Assembly (NCBI GenBank): GCA_036852015.1
Contig: JAANDG010000119.1
Location: 246,480-310,479, forward strand
DNA: 64,000 nucleotides
Direction: 5' to 3'
Origin: Pelodera strongyloides
Lineage: Eukaryota > Nematoda > Chromadorea > Rhabditida > Rhabditidae
Made by a program: the position numbers and the translations under genes. The notes below the pieces were generated by a model, which made no database searches, was not told where the DNA came from, and worked only from the letters and a program-made list of their open reading frames with translations. Of this stretch, positions 47,161 through 58,485 are shown piece after piece; position 1 is the stretch's first letter; every line of letters begins with the position of its first letter.

Positions 47161-48076
47161 TGCACTTTCACTAACAATAAGTTCGGTCAAAGAAAAATCC
47201 TGAAAAATATATTATCTTGTAAATATTGGGCGGAATACGGTTATAAGGAAATATTCATTTATTTATCAAATACACCAAAAAGGTTTGCATCCGAGTATGA
47301 AAAATAAACCGAACATATAAACGCAAACAGATAGGAACGAGATTTGACATTCTGACTTATCGAGATAATACAAATACTAATACTGAACAAACAACTAATC
47401 ATCTATGTAAAATACATATAGACAAAGATTACCTTACGGTATAAGTATACCTTTCAATAGATAGTGTTTAAATAAAAAATCGTGAGATAATTCTCGAGTA
47501 CCTCCTCCAAACAGGGTTAAAAAGATGAAAAACAGGTCTTTTATTTCGTAAAATCTCGGCAAATATTCGCCAAAATAGTGAAAAATAGGCGGGAAACACT
47601 GATTGAATCATAAGATTATCTGATATTTTCTACGGAAATAAACTAAAGTACACGGTACTTGGGGAATAATGTTGCGCTGACGACATGCCTACTTACTGGC
47701 AAAATAAATCAAATAGGTGAACTTCGTTAATGAGCAAATATGGTCAAAATAATAAAATATAATAATTCTCCTCATACGAAAAATAATAGAACAAGTATAG
47801 TAATAGTCAAAATTTAATTCAGTATTTAAATAATATGTTCCAAAAACTTTCAAGGTATTCTAAAAACTACTTTCTGGGATATAAAGCATGAGCATGGTTA
47901 TGTTCAGAAATGTATTTTTGAGTCTTTTGTTTTGATAATTTCCTAATAACATTTCCCCAAGTGGGATTTCAAACTCAAACACAGTCATGATTGCTCATTC
48001 ATGTAATTATTTCAAGGAAAAAAAACTAACTGATGAGTAAATCAAGGAATAGAATTCTCACAAAAACAGAACCTTT

Positions 48077-48247
48077 TTAAAGCGAAACGCCAGCTCCTTT
48101 GGAAAATTTGCATATGATAAGCAAATCCTATGTATCCTATGCTAATTTTGTACGATTGCCGTGGACGATCGTACAAAATTAGCATAGGATACATAGGATT
48201 TGCTTATCATATGCAAATTTTCCAAAGGAGCTGGCATTTCGCTTTAA
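48077..48247. mobile_element. Near-perfect hairpin MITE, family C, copy 2
   Basis: 171 bases, TTAA at both ends, TTAAAGCGAAACGCCAG and its complement, arms almost identical to the 19574-19750 copy. The high identity of arms and copies suggests recent movement or strong arm homogenisation. Confidence 0.85.
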
Positions 48248-48685
48248 CATGAGATGGCTATAAGCTATAAGCAATTACCCACAACTTGATGAAAATCCCG
48301 CTAATTTCTTATGTCAAAACTCAGAATCATATATGCAAACGTAGATATCATCTACATGCTGCTAAAACTTACAGAAACAAATAATTCCACCGTAAAATGA
48401 ATGAAATCATGCGTAGAATAGAATAGTCACCATCTTGTTGAGATAAACGTATAACGATGTGTTTATCCATGGTGTATGTAAATAGCAGTTAGATGGATGG
48501 AGATAAACATAAAATCACAATGAAAAATCAATACATAGATTTGTTGTTTTTCGCCGAGCAGAGAGAAAAAGTGCGGAGAGAAAACGAGAAAGAGAGATTA
48601 GGAGGATAATGTTTTTCTTTGAGAGAGGAAGAAAGAAAGGAGATCAAGGGGGTCAGCGAAAACAGCTGGGAGATTTGCAGACTAT

Positions 48686-48969
48686 TTAAAGCGGTACGTT
48701 ACGTGATACTTGAAACATATGCTGGTGAACTGCATTCTTAAGTATTATATGCAAATTTTTTGAGATCTACTTGCGATTTCCCCCACCGTATGTGTCATCA
48801 TTTGATCAGCAATATTATACATCACTGTCATTGTCATTGCACTAATGTTATCCCAAATGAAATGTGGTATGCAAGTATCGCGCAGGTATCGCGCAGTAAT
48901 TTGCATACAATGCATCCGAAAACAGGGTCCTGCATACGTTTCAAATTTCAAGCTATTATACTGCTTTAA
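48686..48969. mobile_element. TTAA-type MITE, family B, long form
   Basis: 284 bases from TTAAAGCGGTACG to ATACTGCTTTAA, with ATGCAAATT near the left and AATTTGCATAC near the right, and a non-palindromic centre. Confidence 0.7.
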
Positions 48970-49515
48970 CTCTCAATGACAATGCTATACGTATATCGCA
49001 TTAACATCCGCTGTTTTCATTTTTGTTATTTTTTTTCGTAAAAGTATAAGAAGTGAGACAACAAAGGAACTCACTTTTTATTTGTCCTCAGCGTAAAGTC
49101 AACATTCTAAGCTTTCTGTTTTCTTATTTTGTAACATTTTTGTGCTTTCAGCAACAAAAACCTTTCAAAAAGTCGTACATAACAGTAAAATATAAGAAAA
49201 ACACCAGCAAAACCACATAATTGATAACAATATTTATTTACTTTATCAGTTCCTATTCATAGGCCGTTATGTACATAAACTAGGGTAAAAAGTACATAAA
49301 AACATAAAAACTGTATTGTTCCTTGTACTAATACTAACATAGCTGTTGTTGTTACTGGGAATACTTGGCTTATATGATAAGCTTTTAATTTAAATCTTAA
49401 AATATGAGCATGATCAATGTTTAGTTATAAATTAGGCAATGACTTTTATTTCAGTTTCATCTAATGTTCTTCGTCAAGAATACCTACTTATCAGTAGAAA
49501 ACTACGGGGATAAAT

Positions 49516-50410
49516 CTGAGGCCATATTCACCACTCAGTTCCCCATGGGGAATTCCCCCGTCTTTTTCTCTGCGTGTCGCACATTAGAAAGCTATTTCCT
49601 GTCCCCAGGGAATATTTCCCCAAGGGAATCGGATTGGTGAACATGGCCAATGGGAAAAATAATACAAAATTTAATGTCTATTCGCTGGATTGCAGTACCT
49701 TTGACACGAGTTGAAGTTTGGGAAATTGTTATAATTGCCGTTTATTCCGTAGTAGGAGAACCTAAAGGAGAAAATAAAATAAATAGGACATTAATTTGCC
49801 AGGGTTATTCAAACTCATTCTTTAACAAATGACCGTACACATCTTTAAAGCGGTATAACATGAAGCCTGTGAAACGGTGTTGTTAGAAAACGGCATCGCC
49901 ATCCATAGTTTATGTCAGTTTTGGCTTATTCTGGTCTATTCTATGGTCTATGGTATGCACACAGCCTCACAAAATATAAATGCATTTGTCCAATGTACGT
50001 TTCAAACCTAGTGATGCAATATCTCTTAAATCCCGGTTTGCTCCCTAAGTGATATGCTAATTTCCTCACCTGATGCAAGACTTCCACGTGTCCGACCATC
50101 CGAACCGCGGCTTATCTTCTATTCCGTCCTGGAAATCGCCGGTGTCGTCGATCAAAGAACACACATGGTCTAAAATATTCGGTGTAAATTTGTCAACGCC
50201 GTTGCTTCGGCGCAATGTGCAGTAAAAACCAGTTTGTAATATCAACTATGAACCGTGAAAGTATGCGACACGTTTTAGCATGACCTGAAGCCATACTCGA
50301 TCCCATCGGGGGATTATTCCCTGGGGAGAGAAAATAACATTCGAGCGTCAGAGTCGCAGGGAAAATTTAACCCTAGCCCTAGAGGAACTGAGTGGTGAAT
50401 ATGGCCTCAG
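49516..50410. mobile_element. Element with 27-bp terminal inverted repeats
   Basis: CTGAGGCCATATTCACC... at 49516 is repeated exactly in inverted form at the right end (50384-50410, ending GGTGAATATGGCCTCAG). Inside the left end, 49516-49648 is itself a hairpin, and CCCAGGGAAT motifs recur subterminally at both ends. A family B MITE (49845-50029) lies inside. No target duplication was recognised, so this is either a 0.9-kb non-autonomous transposon or two related hairpin elements in opposite orientation. Confidence 0.55.
50070..50169 (-). other. Orphan exon-like segment
   Basis: A 100-base stretch with a good acceptor (atattttag) and donor (AG|gtgagg), open in one frame for 32 codons with coding-like content (HVCSLIDDTGDFQDG then FGWSDTWKSCI). 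It starts with a split codon and ends in phase 2. No partner exon was found. It could be a relict exon, a captured exon inside the flanking element, or part of a gene that I failed to assemble. Confidence 0.4.
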
Positions 50411-50478
50411 TCAGGTATCGTCATTTCCGAGAAAACTAAATCCATATGGCAGTGACAAATTTTTGCCATTTGTATTTG

Positions 50479-50543
<65 letters not shown>

Positions 50544-50551
50544 ATATATAT
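50479..50551. repeat. (TA)n microsatellite
   Basis: About 73 bases of TA repeats with one interruption. Confidence 0.95.
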
Positions 50552-50889
50552 AATACTTATTAACTACTTATTACTTAAAACATATTATTTAAATATTGAC
50601 GTAAATTTTCCTTATTGCTGTTTTATTAATTTTTGTTGGGTTTTGTGAGCCACTCTAACCTAAAAGTGCAGTCTTTATGTGAATCACGCAACTTTGACAA
50701 ATGTTTGTGTATCATTCAAAAACAATTCGAAATTGTGTAAAGTTGGGTGGTCAAGGAACTTTTATGTCTCACTCCCAATTTTCCCAACTAGTGTAAAAAC
50801 AAAACCAAAAAAAAAGGAAATACCCTTAATAACGTCAGTTTTTGAGGTCTGTCTGCGGTAAATATTCTAAGGACAAGTAGAGAAACAAT

Positions 50890-50968
50890 TTCAGAAATGA
50901 ACTGGACCAAAGTGCACCGTTTCTGCGGATTCGTTGATATAACCCGATACTCTTTATCCATTTATCTA
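50890..50968 (+). repeat. Inverted repeat pair, left member
   Basis: About 80 bases (CAGAAATGAACTGGACC through TTGATATAACCCG) that recur in inverted orientation at 52911-52989. Together they bracket most of the minus-strand Kunitz gene. Confidence 0.75.
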
Positions 50969-51464
50969 TTTATTTATCTTTGCCAATATAGGTATTAAAT
51001 TATTACTTTGGCATAGAAGATCAGTATCCTTCTAGATTTGAAGGTTATAAGGGCATTAGATGCTATTTTCTCACAGCAATACAGTTTGTTTCGTGGACTT
51101 GGGACAGTTCCCTCTATGCCTATGAATTTTCCCAAACTTCCCTTTTACGGAAAATGCTATTGAAAATGTAAACAAATTAGAAACCACGTCATATCTGATG
51201 GAAATGTACTATTCAAGAAAATGTTCTGGAACGTTTGCCGTTTTTGTTACAACGTATCGTTTTAGATAGGTTGGTATGAATGAACCTTCCCCGAAAAAGA
51301 GATACCAACATGGAAATGGTAAAATATGTCTATATTGTTCAATCACGTCATAGATGATTTGTCGAAAAATAGTGTACGAATCTTCAGGAAGCCAATTTAT
51401 CTCACTAGCCAGTGTTACTATGGCTACAACGTAAAAATCCGCGCATGCATCGTCGAAAAAGTTC

Positions 51465-51533
51465 CACACCGTTGGGTTCTGGCTTGCATGTTGCACGCCG
51501 GTTGCACGCCGGTTGCACGCCAAGTTTCGTCAG
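51465..51533. repeat. GCGTGCAA repeat, family I, partial copy 3
   Basis: Three tandem TTGCACGCCGG units followed by CCAAGTTTCGTCAG, the terminal sequence of this family. The end of this copy supplies the proposed stop codon of the neighbouring Kunitz gene. Confidence 0.7.
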
Positions 51534-53464
51534 TGTGCACCTTTTTCACGTTTCATGGGATCGGCTATAGACACCGGAAACTGTCTGTACGTAGAACACC
51601 AACTGTTTATGGTTAAACATATAATAACTAATTTATTGGAAACGTATGCTGCCCGCTGGACCCCCATTGTTAAGCCAAAAGGTTACGGTCCCCGTTCAAA
51701 CATACGTGTTTATAGAAATTGAATAGTTGGATACTATGTTTTCCATATTTTACTCACCTCTGCTAGGGCAGCACACATCTCCGGTACAGGTGTGGTTGGA
51801 CGGACATCCCTCTCCACATGCAATATAGTTACCATTGGGAATAAGGAACTCGGCATCGCATTTGGTAGCTGAAAATCAAAACTATGTTTGGGTTGCAATG
51901 ATGTCTTATGTTAAAGCGGTATAACAGCACACTTCAAATAAATACATTCGAATGCAGTTATCCATCATACTTTATTCAAAAAGTGGTCGTTATAGTGCTT
52001 TAATTTTGTATTAGAGAAACATGGAGCTGGAGAGATTTTTTGAGAAAAAAACATTATCGACTGAAAGTTCAAAAAATTACAGGGTGCTGAAACATAATTT
52101 TACAAGTTTACATTTTAGCCAATGGACACTTTTGCCATGTTCGTCGTCCGAGAATCCAAAAAAAGAGCATGCAATCATCAGCTAACTTAATTTATCCCAC
52201 TTCATACAGTAACCCATAGCAAATGAGCATCCAACGGCTCCTCCTACTGTAGCTGGATTTCGGATTAAAAAAATTTTTGTAATTTTTTTTTGGTCCTCCA
52301 ATTATGACGTCATAGTTTAGATTCTTACCATGTACCCATTGGTCATGTCCACTTTTCAACACCAATGGCCGTGTCTGCGTGTCTGACTTATTTCCACCAT
52401 TGAGGCAGGTATCTCTGCACTCTTGCGAGGTACCATATTTGTTCTCGTTACCACCACAACCTTTGTGGAAGAGCGGCTGACAGACTTCTGAAGCTTGTAG
52501 AATATTAAAGGGATAAGTTCACTAGGATTTGCACGAGTTTGAATATTTTATATTGATAGTATAGCCTATGCTGGTCAGAATACGTAAATTGCAGTAAATT
52601 GTCTTTGCTCCTCGAGGCAGCATCATGCTCAAAAGCTAAGCTACCTCGAATTTGTGAAACAACTGCAGCCGTAGTTAAACGGTACGCCAAAAAGAGTTAC
52701 AAGTGCGAAATAGCGTGCTAAGGCTGGAGACGCTAGAAGATGCAGGGACCTTACTAGTTCGTGCATCGAAGTAGAAGAACTTTTGTGGAGTTCCATCGGA
52801 ACAAGAATATCCGGCGTCTCGGGTAGAAGAACAGTCTGAATTACTAAGGATTTGACTCAACACTAACTGTGGCTCGGCACCTAAACGCTAGGAACGGAAC
52901 CTTACAATTAGATAAAGATAAAGAGAACCGGGTTATATCAACCGAATCCGCAGAATCGGTGCACAGGGGTCCGGTTCATTTCTGAATTAGAGTAAAGCGC
53001 ATATTTTGTAAAACGTATTGCGTGAAATTTCATTGTTATGTATGTAGTGTAATGTGTTCAAACTATGGAACTATGCTCCAGTATGTGTCGAAAGTAAACC
53101 CAATGGACATGAATATGTATACATGTATACTACTGGAAATGCAGGTGACCACAAATCACGTAGAATAACGCTTTAAGACCTTTGTGCTAAAAGAAGGCAA
53201 AATAGATTGCGATATGAACTAAGGGATCGAATCAACTTATTGTAAGCAGTTTTTTGTATGTCCAGAAACGCATTCGCATATCAGTTTGTGTTTCTCGAAC
53301 TATACCTTACAGCATTAACGTACAGAATTACGTAGAACCATTGGGTACTGGGTTTGTAACCATTGGGTTTGTAAACACCGAATAACTATTTTTCCAATTC
53401 AGAATATCATACCTGCTGCCAGTGATGCATATATAGACGCTGAGAGAAGCAGTATTTGTAGCAT
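51530..53464 (-). CDS. Secreted Kunitz plus Cys-rich (lustrin-like) protein
   Basis: Five exons: 53464-53413, 52880-52755, 52487-52329, 51868-51758 and 51564-51530 (stop TGA), 160 residues. Signal peptide MLQILLLSASIYASLAA, then a Kunitz/BPTI domain with Cys 34, 44, 62, 70, 83 and 87 and the hallmark GCGGNENKY, then a lustrin-like Cys cluster (CGEGCPSNHTC, DVCCPSR). Kunitz domains usually inhibit serine proteases. The residue after the second Cys (Ser45) is not the Lys/Arg of a classic trypsin inhibitor, so specificity is unclear. All introns are phase 1 and match the positions in the plus-strand paralogue at 56041. The last exon is short, ends inside a repeat and is the weakest part. The ATG follows tttcag|AA. 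Confidence 0.8.
51911..52002. mobile_element. Short TTAA-type MITE, family B
   Basis: 92 bases from TTAAAGCGGTATAAC to TTATAGTGCTTTAA in the third intron of the Kunitz gene. Confidence 0.7.
52911..52989 (-). repeat. Inverted repeat pair, right member
   Basis: Inverted counterpart of 50890-50968, in intron 1 of the minus-strand Kunitz gene. Confidence 0.75.
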
Positions 53465-53541
53465 TTCTGAAAGTAGTTCAAATTATATGTGGTTGGTTGA
53501 AATAACGTCACAGTCCTCACACGGGGAGTTATCAACACATT

Positions 53542-53706
53542 TTAAAGCGAAATAGCACACGGTTTTTGAAACGCATCGTGGACAACTGCCTACTTATACA
53601 GTTATGCTAAGTATGTTCGAATTGGGGTAGAATTTTTATTCTAAATTATGCTCATATGAGCATAAAATTGCAGGTGTTTCAAAAACCGGCCGCTACTTCG
53701 CTTTAA
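53542..53706. mobile_element. TTAA-type MITE, family A, in a promoter
   Basis: 165 bases, TTAA at both ends, arms AGCGAAATAGCACACGG and CCGGCCGCTACTTCGC. Its near end is 78 bases upstream of the Kunitz start codon at 53464. Confidence 0.8.
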
Positions 53707-54029
53707 CGATAAGAAAACATGTACGTTTAAATGAAATGATGGTGTAGGCGGCTATAAATGAATGAGGTAGGCGGCTATTGGTTTTCCCTTGCAGTGGGTT
53801 CAATTTTTCTTGTATTTGCCTTCGAAGTGTATGGTCAGCAAAAGAATGCGCCGCTCAAGAATTAACGATAGATTATACCGAGCGAGAGTAAGTAATCCTA
53901 TCAATTTTGTAGAATTTCACCTACGATCAAATGTTCATTCTACAGTAATAAGCACAAATTGTCACAAATTGATGCACAACTCGGTGTTCTTTAATAAATA
54001 AATAAGTAAATTGACATGAATATTGATTC

Positions 54030-54174
54030 CGGCAGAACAACCAGTTTTTAAAACGGACCTTGGAAGTGAATATGATTAGAATAAAAAATCGAGCTTAATT
54101 CGAGCTCAAACGCAAATATATTGGAATGCAGTTGTCCATGAAAAGTTTCAAAACCGGCCGTTATATCGCTTTAA
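54030..54174. mobile_element. Degraded TTAA-type MITE, family A
   Basis: Right end AACCGGCCGTTATATCGCTTTAA-like is clear; the left end is CCAGTTTTTAAAACGGACC. Confidence 0.65.
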
Positions 54175-54829
54175 AGGCTCCGGCCCACATAGAAATGCTA
54201 CCCCGACCCGGGTGTTTCTGTTGGAAAACTTCTGATTCTGCTACGCAATACTAATTGAAAACCGCATCGCTTGACATAATACATAATGTGAGAAATAGCG
54301 CACATGCATATTTCGTAGTTTTCCAAAAATAAGGGCAGTCACTTCTTACGTGAGCCACCCTTTACAATTTAAATGACGATTATTGACCCTTACGACTACA
54401 CCATAATACATACAGTATCCCCGCCCAAACTTTAATTCGCAAATAATCCAGTTAAACTATTTAAGTGGATTTGTGTGTAAGTAAGTAGTTAGACCAAAGA
54501 GCATTGCATTCCTCGTGTACTAAAACCCGAACTTTAATCGCAAATAATTAAGTTATATTTTAAATAAGCTGTGTACGTAAGTATTTACACCAAAGACGAT
54601 TACATTCCTTCCCGGCAAAAATACAAAACAAACAAATGAAGGTCAAAACGCAACCAAAGTTGTAGGACGAGAAACGCCAATTTTAAAGATACCCCGGAAA
54701 AGCAAACACGTTTCAAATAGGAGTTCACAAGAAAAATGGGCTAGCAATGATCATGTACGGTTTAAACCTTTAAACGTACTCCGCACACCATAGTATACTT
54801 CGTAGTTATGACACAAATAGTTCTAGAAA

Positions 54830-54830
54830 C

Positions 54831-54863
<33 letters not shown>
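54830..54863 (+). repeat. (AAT)n microsatellite
   Basis: About eleven AAT units. Confidence 0.95.
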
Positions 54864-54864
<1 letters not shown>

Positions 54865-55692
54865 TAAGTAAAATTATATACAAACAACTTTCACAATAGT
54901 TTCGATAGCCTAAGGTGGAACTGCCAGGTGGCATTTATCATGTGAGACTGGTTTTGTTGTAAAATGTGACAAAAGACCGCATGCGAGACAGGGTCGAGCG
55001 GCGACATTGGGGGTTCAAACAGGGGTCACATTGCATGACAAACCGAACAATTTACAGGAAATCGTGAACTTTAAAGAGGTGTAACACGTGGTTTTTGAAA
55101 CATTTTCAGAAAATCATGAATTTTCAAGTGGAATTGCACGTGGTTTGGATTCCTTTACTGAACAATTGCATTTTTTGTATGCAAATTGTACCAACTCTAC
55201 GCTAGGATGGCATTGCACAGAATGGTATCAGAACCACTTTCCAGGGAACTTATAAACACAATTTATATGTTGAAAATAAAAAGTTCTGCGACCTTTAAAG
55301 TTTGTTTCGCTTTGACAGACACCTTCTTTTTATATGCATATTCTTGACAGGTAGGTAAACTCTGACAAAGGTCTGACAAAAGGGTCGGTCAACAAAGAAA
55401 AACATTCGGGATCTCTGCCGCGAATTTCGTTGTTTGATACTCTCGTTGAATTGAGTATTTAGTTTGGGAACAAACAAAAATTGCCACACTGCTTCGATTG
55501 TGTGCATAGAGAGCGGGGGACATTGTTGGCTGGTAAAGTTTACCGAAAAACTTTATTTGCGAATTTCTGGAAGGATTTTACAAATAGAAAATGGGACAGG
55601 CCAGGAAAACATCGGTAGAGTTGGTCATATTTAAGTGGAAAGTGGAGAACGCTACGGCACATTTACTGACTTGCAACATACTTGCATGCTAT

Positions 55693-55846
55693 TTAAAGCG
55701 GTACGGCACGCGGTTTGTGAAATTTCGGCTGCACATCTGCACTCTTCGGTGCGAGTGGCTTAGGATTGCCCGAAATGGATCGGAATCACACACGAGTTGT
55801 AGATAAAACACATATGTTTCACAAACCACGTGCCGTACCGCTTTAA
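55693..55846. mobile_element. TTAA-type MITE, family B, reference copy
   Basis: 154 bases, TTAA at both ends. Arms TTAAAGCGGTACGGCACG and CGTGCCGTACCGCTTTAA match exactly, followed by GGTTTGTGAAA and TTTCACAAACC. Confidence 0.85.
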
Positions 55847-56040
55847 TCTTGATATTTTTATATAAAAAGTTCTTGACCACCAACTTTATCCATTCGAGGA
55901 TACGATGAAATAACAGTACTAAGAATCGGTTTTCCTCTAACAAACACATTTTTTTCCTACTATTGCTTCACAAGTTCAACGAAGAGTGTGCGTTTACATT
56001 TTTAGCATTACATTCATTTATTTACCGTAATCGTTTCAGA

Positions 56041-58485
56041 ATGTTTTCCACTAACGCTGTTCTTCTACTCGTCATCGTTGCTGTGGCAGGTGGAGTAATT
56101 TTTGTGAATCCCAGTCCCAGAGCAAATCTTTAAAGCGATACCGGCCGGTTTTTGAAACACATCGAGTACACCACACCAGCATTCTTCTGCAGCTTATGCA
56201 AATGAACATAAAATAAAAAATCGAGCAAATTCGAGCAAATTAGCATGGATACGTAAGAATTCCGTTGTCCACGACGCGTTTCAAAAACCGGCCGGTAATT
56301 TCTTTAATGTTGTAGTCTGTACATGTAGTAGTATCATTCACGATCAAGAATGTGATACATAGTTAGCATGGTTAATAAATGAGGACTTTTGTAAATACTA
56401 CTTTGCCCTTCACTAATATATTTTTAAAGAATGTTCAACACTAGTCCGAAGCGCGCGTGCAGTCACTGGACAAGAAGATTGTGCGGCACAAAGAGATGCT
56501 GGAACTACGTGTAATCAAGCGCAACAGAGCAGAATGTTCTACTTTGACAAACTGAGAGGTTGGAAACTTTTCTTTATTCAAGGGTGGTACAATTCAAGGG
56601 TTCAAAGCTTGTGACTTGTTCCGCAGAGTTCTGAGCATTAGGCGACGAGTTGCAAAAGACAAATTGCTGGACGTCTTCGGGCACTTTGTCATCTTATTCG
56701 ACTTTTCCACTTATATATGTTTCGAATTGTTTGAGGGACAATTGAAACAGGCTGAAGGGTAAAAAGAAAATCATACATTTACATATATTAGGTTTTCGCA
56801 AGCTTTTAGTAATTAAGGTAATCAGTTCAATTTGGAATCAGGCTGTGTAGTATTCTCAAGTAATACTTGCAGCTCATCCACTGGGGGTCTAGTGGTTGTA
56901 AGTCCCAGAGCTTTATGATTACGGTAATTACACGTTACGGATTACGGTACACGGATTACGGATTACGGTATTTATTTTCTTTCTACAGGCGTGTGTCAGC
57001 CATTCACATACAATGGGTGCGGAGGAACCATGAACCGTTTCGCGACCGCTGCCGATTGTAGAGATTACTGTATTAATGGAGAGGGAGCACAGAAGCTGCA
57101 GAGACAGATGGACGCACCACAGAATCCGCTAGCGGGTACGGTATTATGCAAATTAGTTCAAATAGAGTTCGGCGTTTTCTGAAATTGAGGAATAAGCGGC
57201 ATACACATGAAAAATTTGTCCTGGGCGTTTCAGTGTTGTAAGCCACTAAACATTAAACGATATAAATTTCTGTGCAAAAATCTTTCTTATTATATAAAAG
57301 AGTAACTGTAGCGTAATTTGCATACAGATGTGCGTTACGGAAATGCAAATTTCGTGTTCGGGTATAAAAAGAGTTTCGCAGCTCAATTATCGAAGTATGC
57401 ATATGCAATTGTTTTCTATTATGTGAATTTCTTATGATACGTTTGAAACTTTGTATATAAGTATGCCCATGCTAAACCAGTCATATTTCCATGTAAGTCG
57501 CCTCAGGCGGCGTGAGCCGACTGGTAGCTGATAAAGGCACTAACTAGCAAGCATAGGAATTTGTTTATATAGGACAATTGAAGCAACTTATTACAGAGGT
57601 GATACAATGGATTTCGGGTTAGGTCCTGACGCTCCTTCCCCACTTATTAGATTCTAAACCTAACCTTTACTGTTTTATGACTTTATATTGCAAATGAAAA
57701 ATTGGCGTTTTGGCCGAGCGGGGTCGAACCCGCTCGGCTATCCGGGCCAATGTGTTTACCATTACGCTACCGGCACCCACCACCAATTAACATAAGCATG
57801 CGAGTTAAGGTCCGCAATGGCATAATTTATTGTTTTAGGAGCCTGCAGTGTCGAAGCAGACTTGTCCCATCTTGAGGCCCAGACCTGCACGTCTAACACT
57901 GCATGCCAAACTGGATTCGAATGTTCGAGTGGATACTGCTGCCCGACTGCAGGTGTGATACTACAATAGGCTATATATGGCCTTATTTACTAAAATTCCG
58001 ACGAGACCCTAGTTGTTGATGTGAAACTTCAACAAGAAAATAGAAATAGTAGTTTGCAATCAGCTACGCTAATTTTACAATTTCTTGAAGTTCACTCTAT
58101 ATTCCGCTGAGGTCCTGAGAATAAGACGAAGGAGGTTATATATGAAAAAGTGATCAATGTCTGCATCAACGCGGAAATTCGCGTCATCGCCGCTCGCCAT
58201 TGGGGGTAGCGCAGAAGCAAAGAAGGGGCGCCCCAGCGTGCGGCGCACTCATGTTCCCGAGGGTGTGGGGCCCAGATACAATAATTTCACTTTTTCTTTT
58301 CAGATTACCTGTGCAATCTCGCTTACGATGCGGGCAAATTTTCCGTTGGAGGGGGCAAGTCTGACCGTTACTTCTACGCAACCGAATTCGGTGTTTGCAT
58401 GCGATTCTCGTACTATGGGACACTTGGAAACGCCAATAACTTCCTCGATTATTTCTCGTGCAAGCGAACCTGCGGAGGCAATTAA
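56041..58485 (+). CDS. Secreted two-Kunitz plus Cys-rich (lustrin-like) protein
   Basis: Five exons: 56041-56089, 56430-56558, 56989-57135, 57839-57952 and 58304-58485 (stop TAA), 206 residues, all introns phase 1. Signal peptide MFSTNAVLLLVIVAVA. The first Kunitz domain has Cys 34, 44, 62, 70, 83 and 87, exactly the numbering of the minus-strand paralogue, with FTYNGCGGTMNRF. A lustrin-like Cys cluster follows (CQTGFECSSGYCC). The second Kunitz-like domain keeps Cys 150, 178, 199 and 203 with GNANNF, but has Gly where the fourth Cys should be and no second Cys, so it lacks the C2-C4 disulfide next to the inhibitory loop. Asn45 follows the second Cys of domain one, so neither domain looks like a classic trypsin inhibitor. 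The ATG follows gtttcag|A. Exon 2 has a weak acceptor (taaag). Confidence 0.85.
56130..56307. mobile_element. TTAA-type palindromic MITE, family A, intronic
   Basis: 178 bases, TTAA at both ends, CCGGCCGG in both arms, ATGCAAATGAAC inside. In intron 1 of the two-Kunitz gene. Confidence 0.85.
57707..57778 (-). other. tRNA-like sequence (pseudo-tRNA or SINE head)
   Basis: Read on the minus strand it shows an A-box-like TAGCGTAATGG and, at tRNA spacing, a B-box-like GGGTTCGACCCC with a strong GCGGG stem. The anticodon-arm region can pair (TTGGC with GCCGA), but there is no normal variable loop and the acceptor ends do not pair, so I do not call a functional tRNA. It lies in the third intron of the two-Kunitz gene, antisense to it. 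Confidence 0.4.

Larger units (their letters stand above)
47161..51529. other. Repeat-rich intergenic tract
   Basis: About 4.4 kb without a connected gene. It holds a family C hairpin (48077), two family B MITEs (48686; 49845), an inverted-repeat element (49516-50410) with one exon-like segment (50070-50169), a TA microsatellite (50479) and one member of an inverted repeat pair (50890). Confidence 0.5.
53465..56040. promoter_or_regulatory. Divergent spacer between Kunitz paralogues
   Basis: The two Kunitz genes are head to head across 2.6 kb, so both promoters should lie here. It holds family A MITEs (53542; 54030), a family B MITE (55693), an AAT microsatellite and one orphan exon-like stretch at 53794-53890 on the plus strand, with a strong acceptor (cccttgcag) and donor (GCGAGA|gtaagt), that I could not connect. 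Confidence 0.45.

Noticed and set aside
57707..57778. Functional tRNA gene
   Set aside because: Acceptor stem does not pair and the variable loop is missing.
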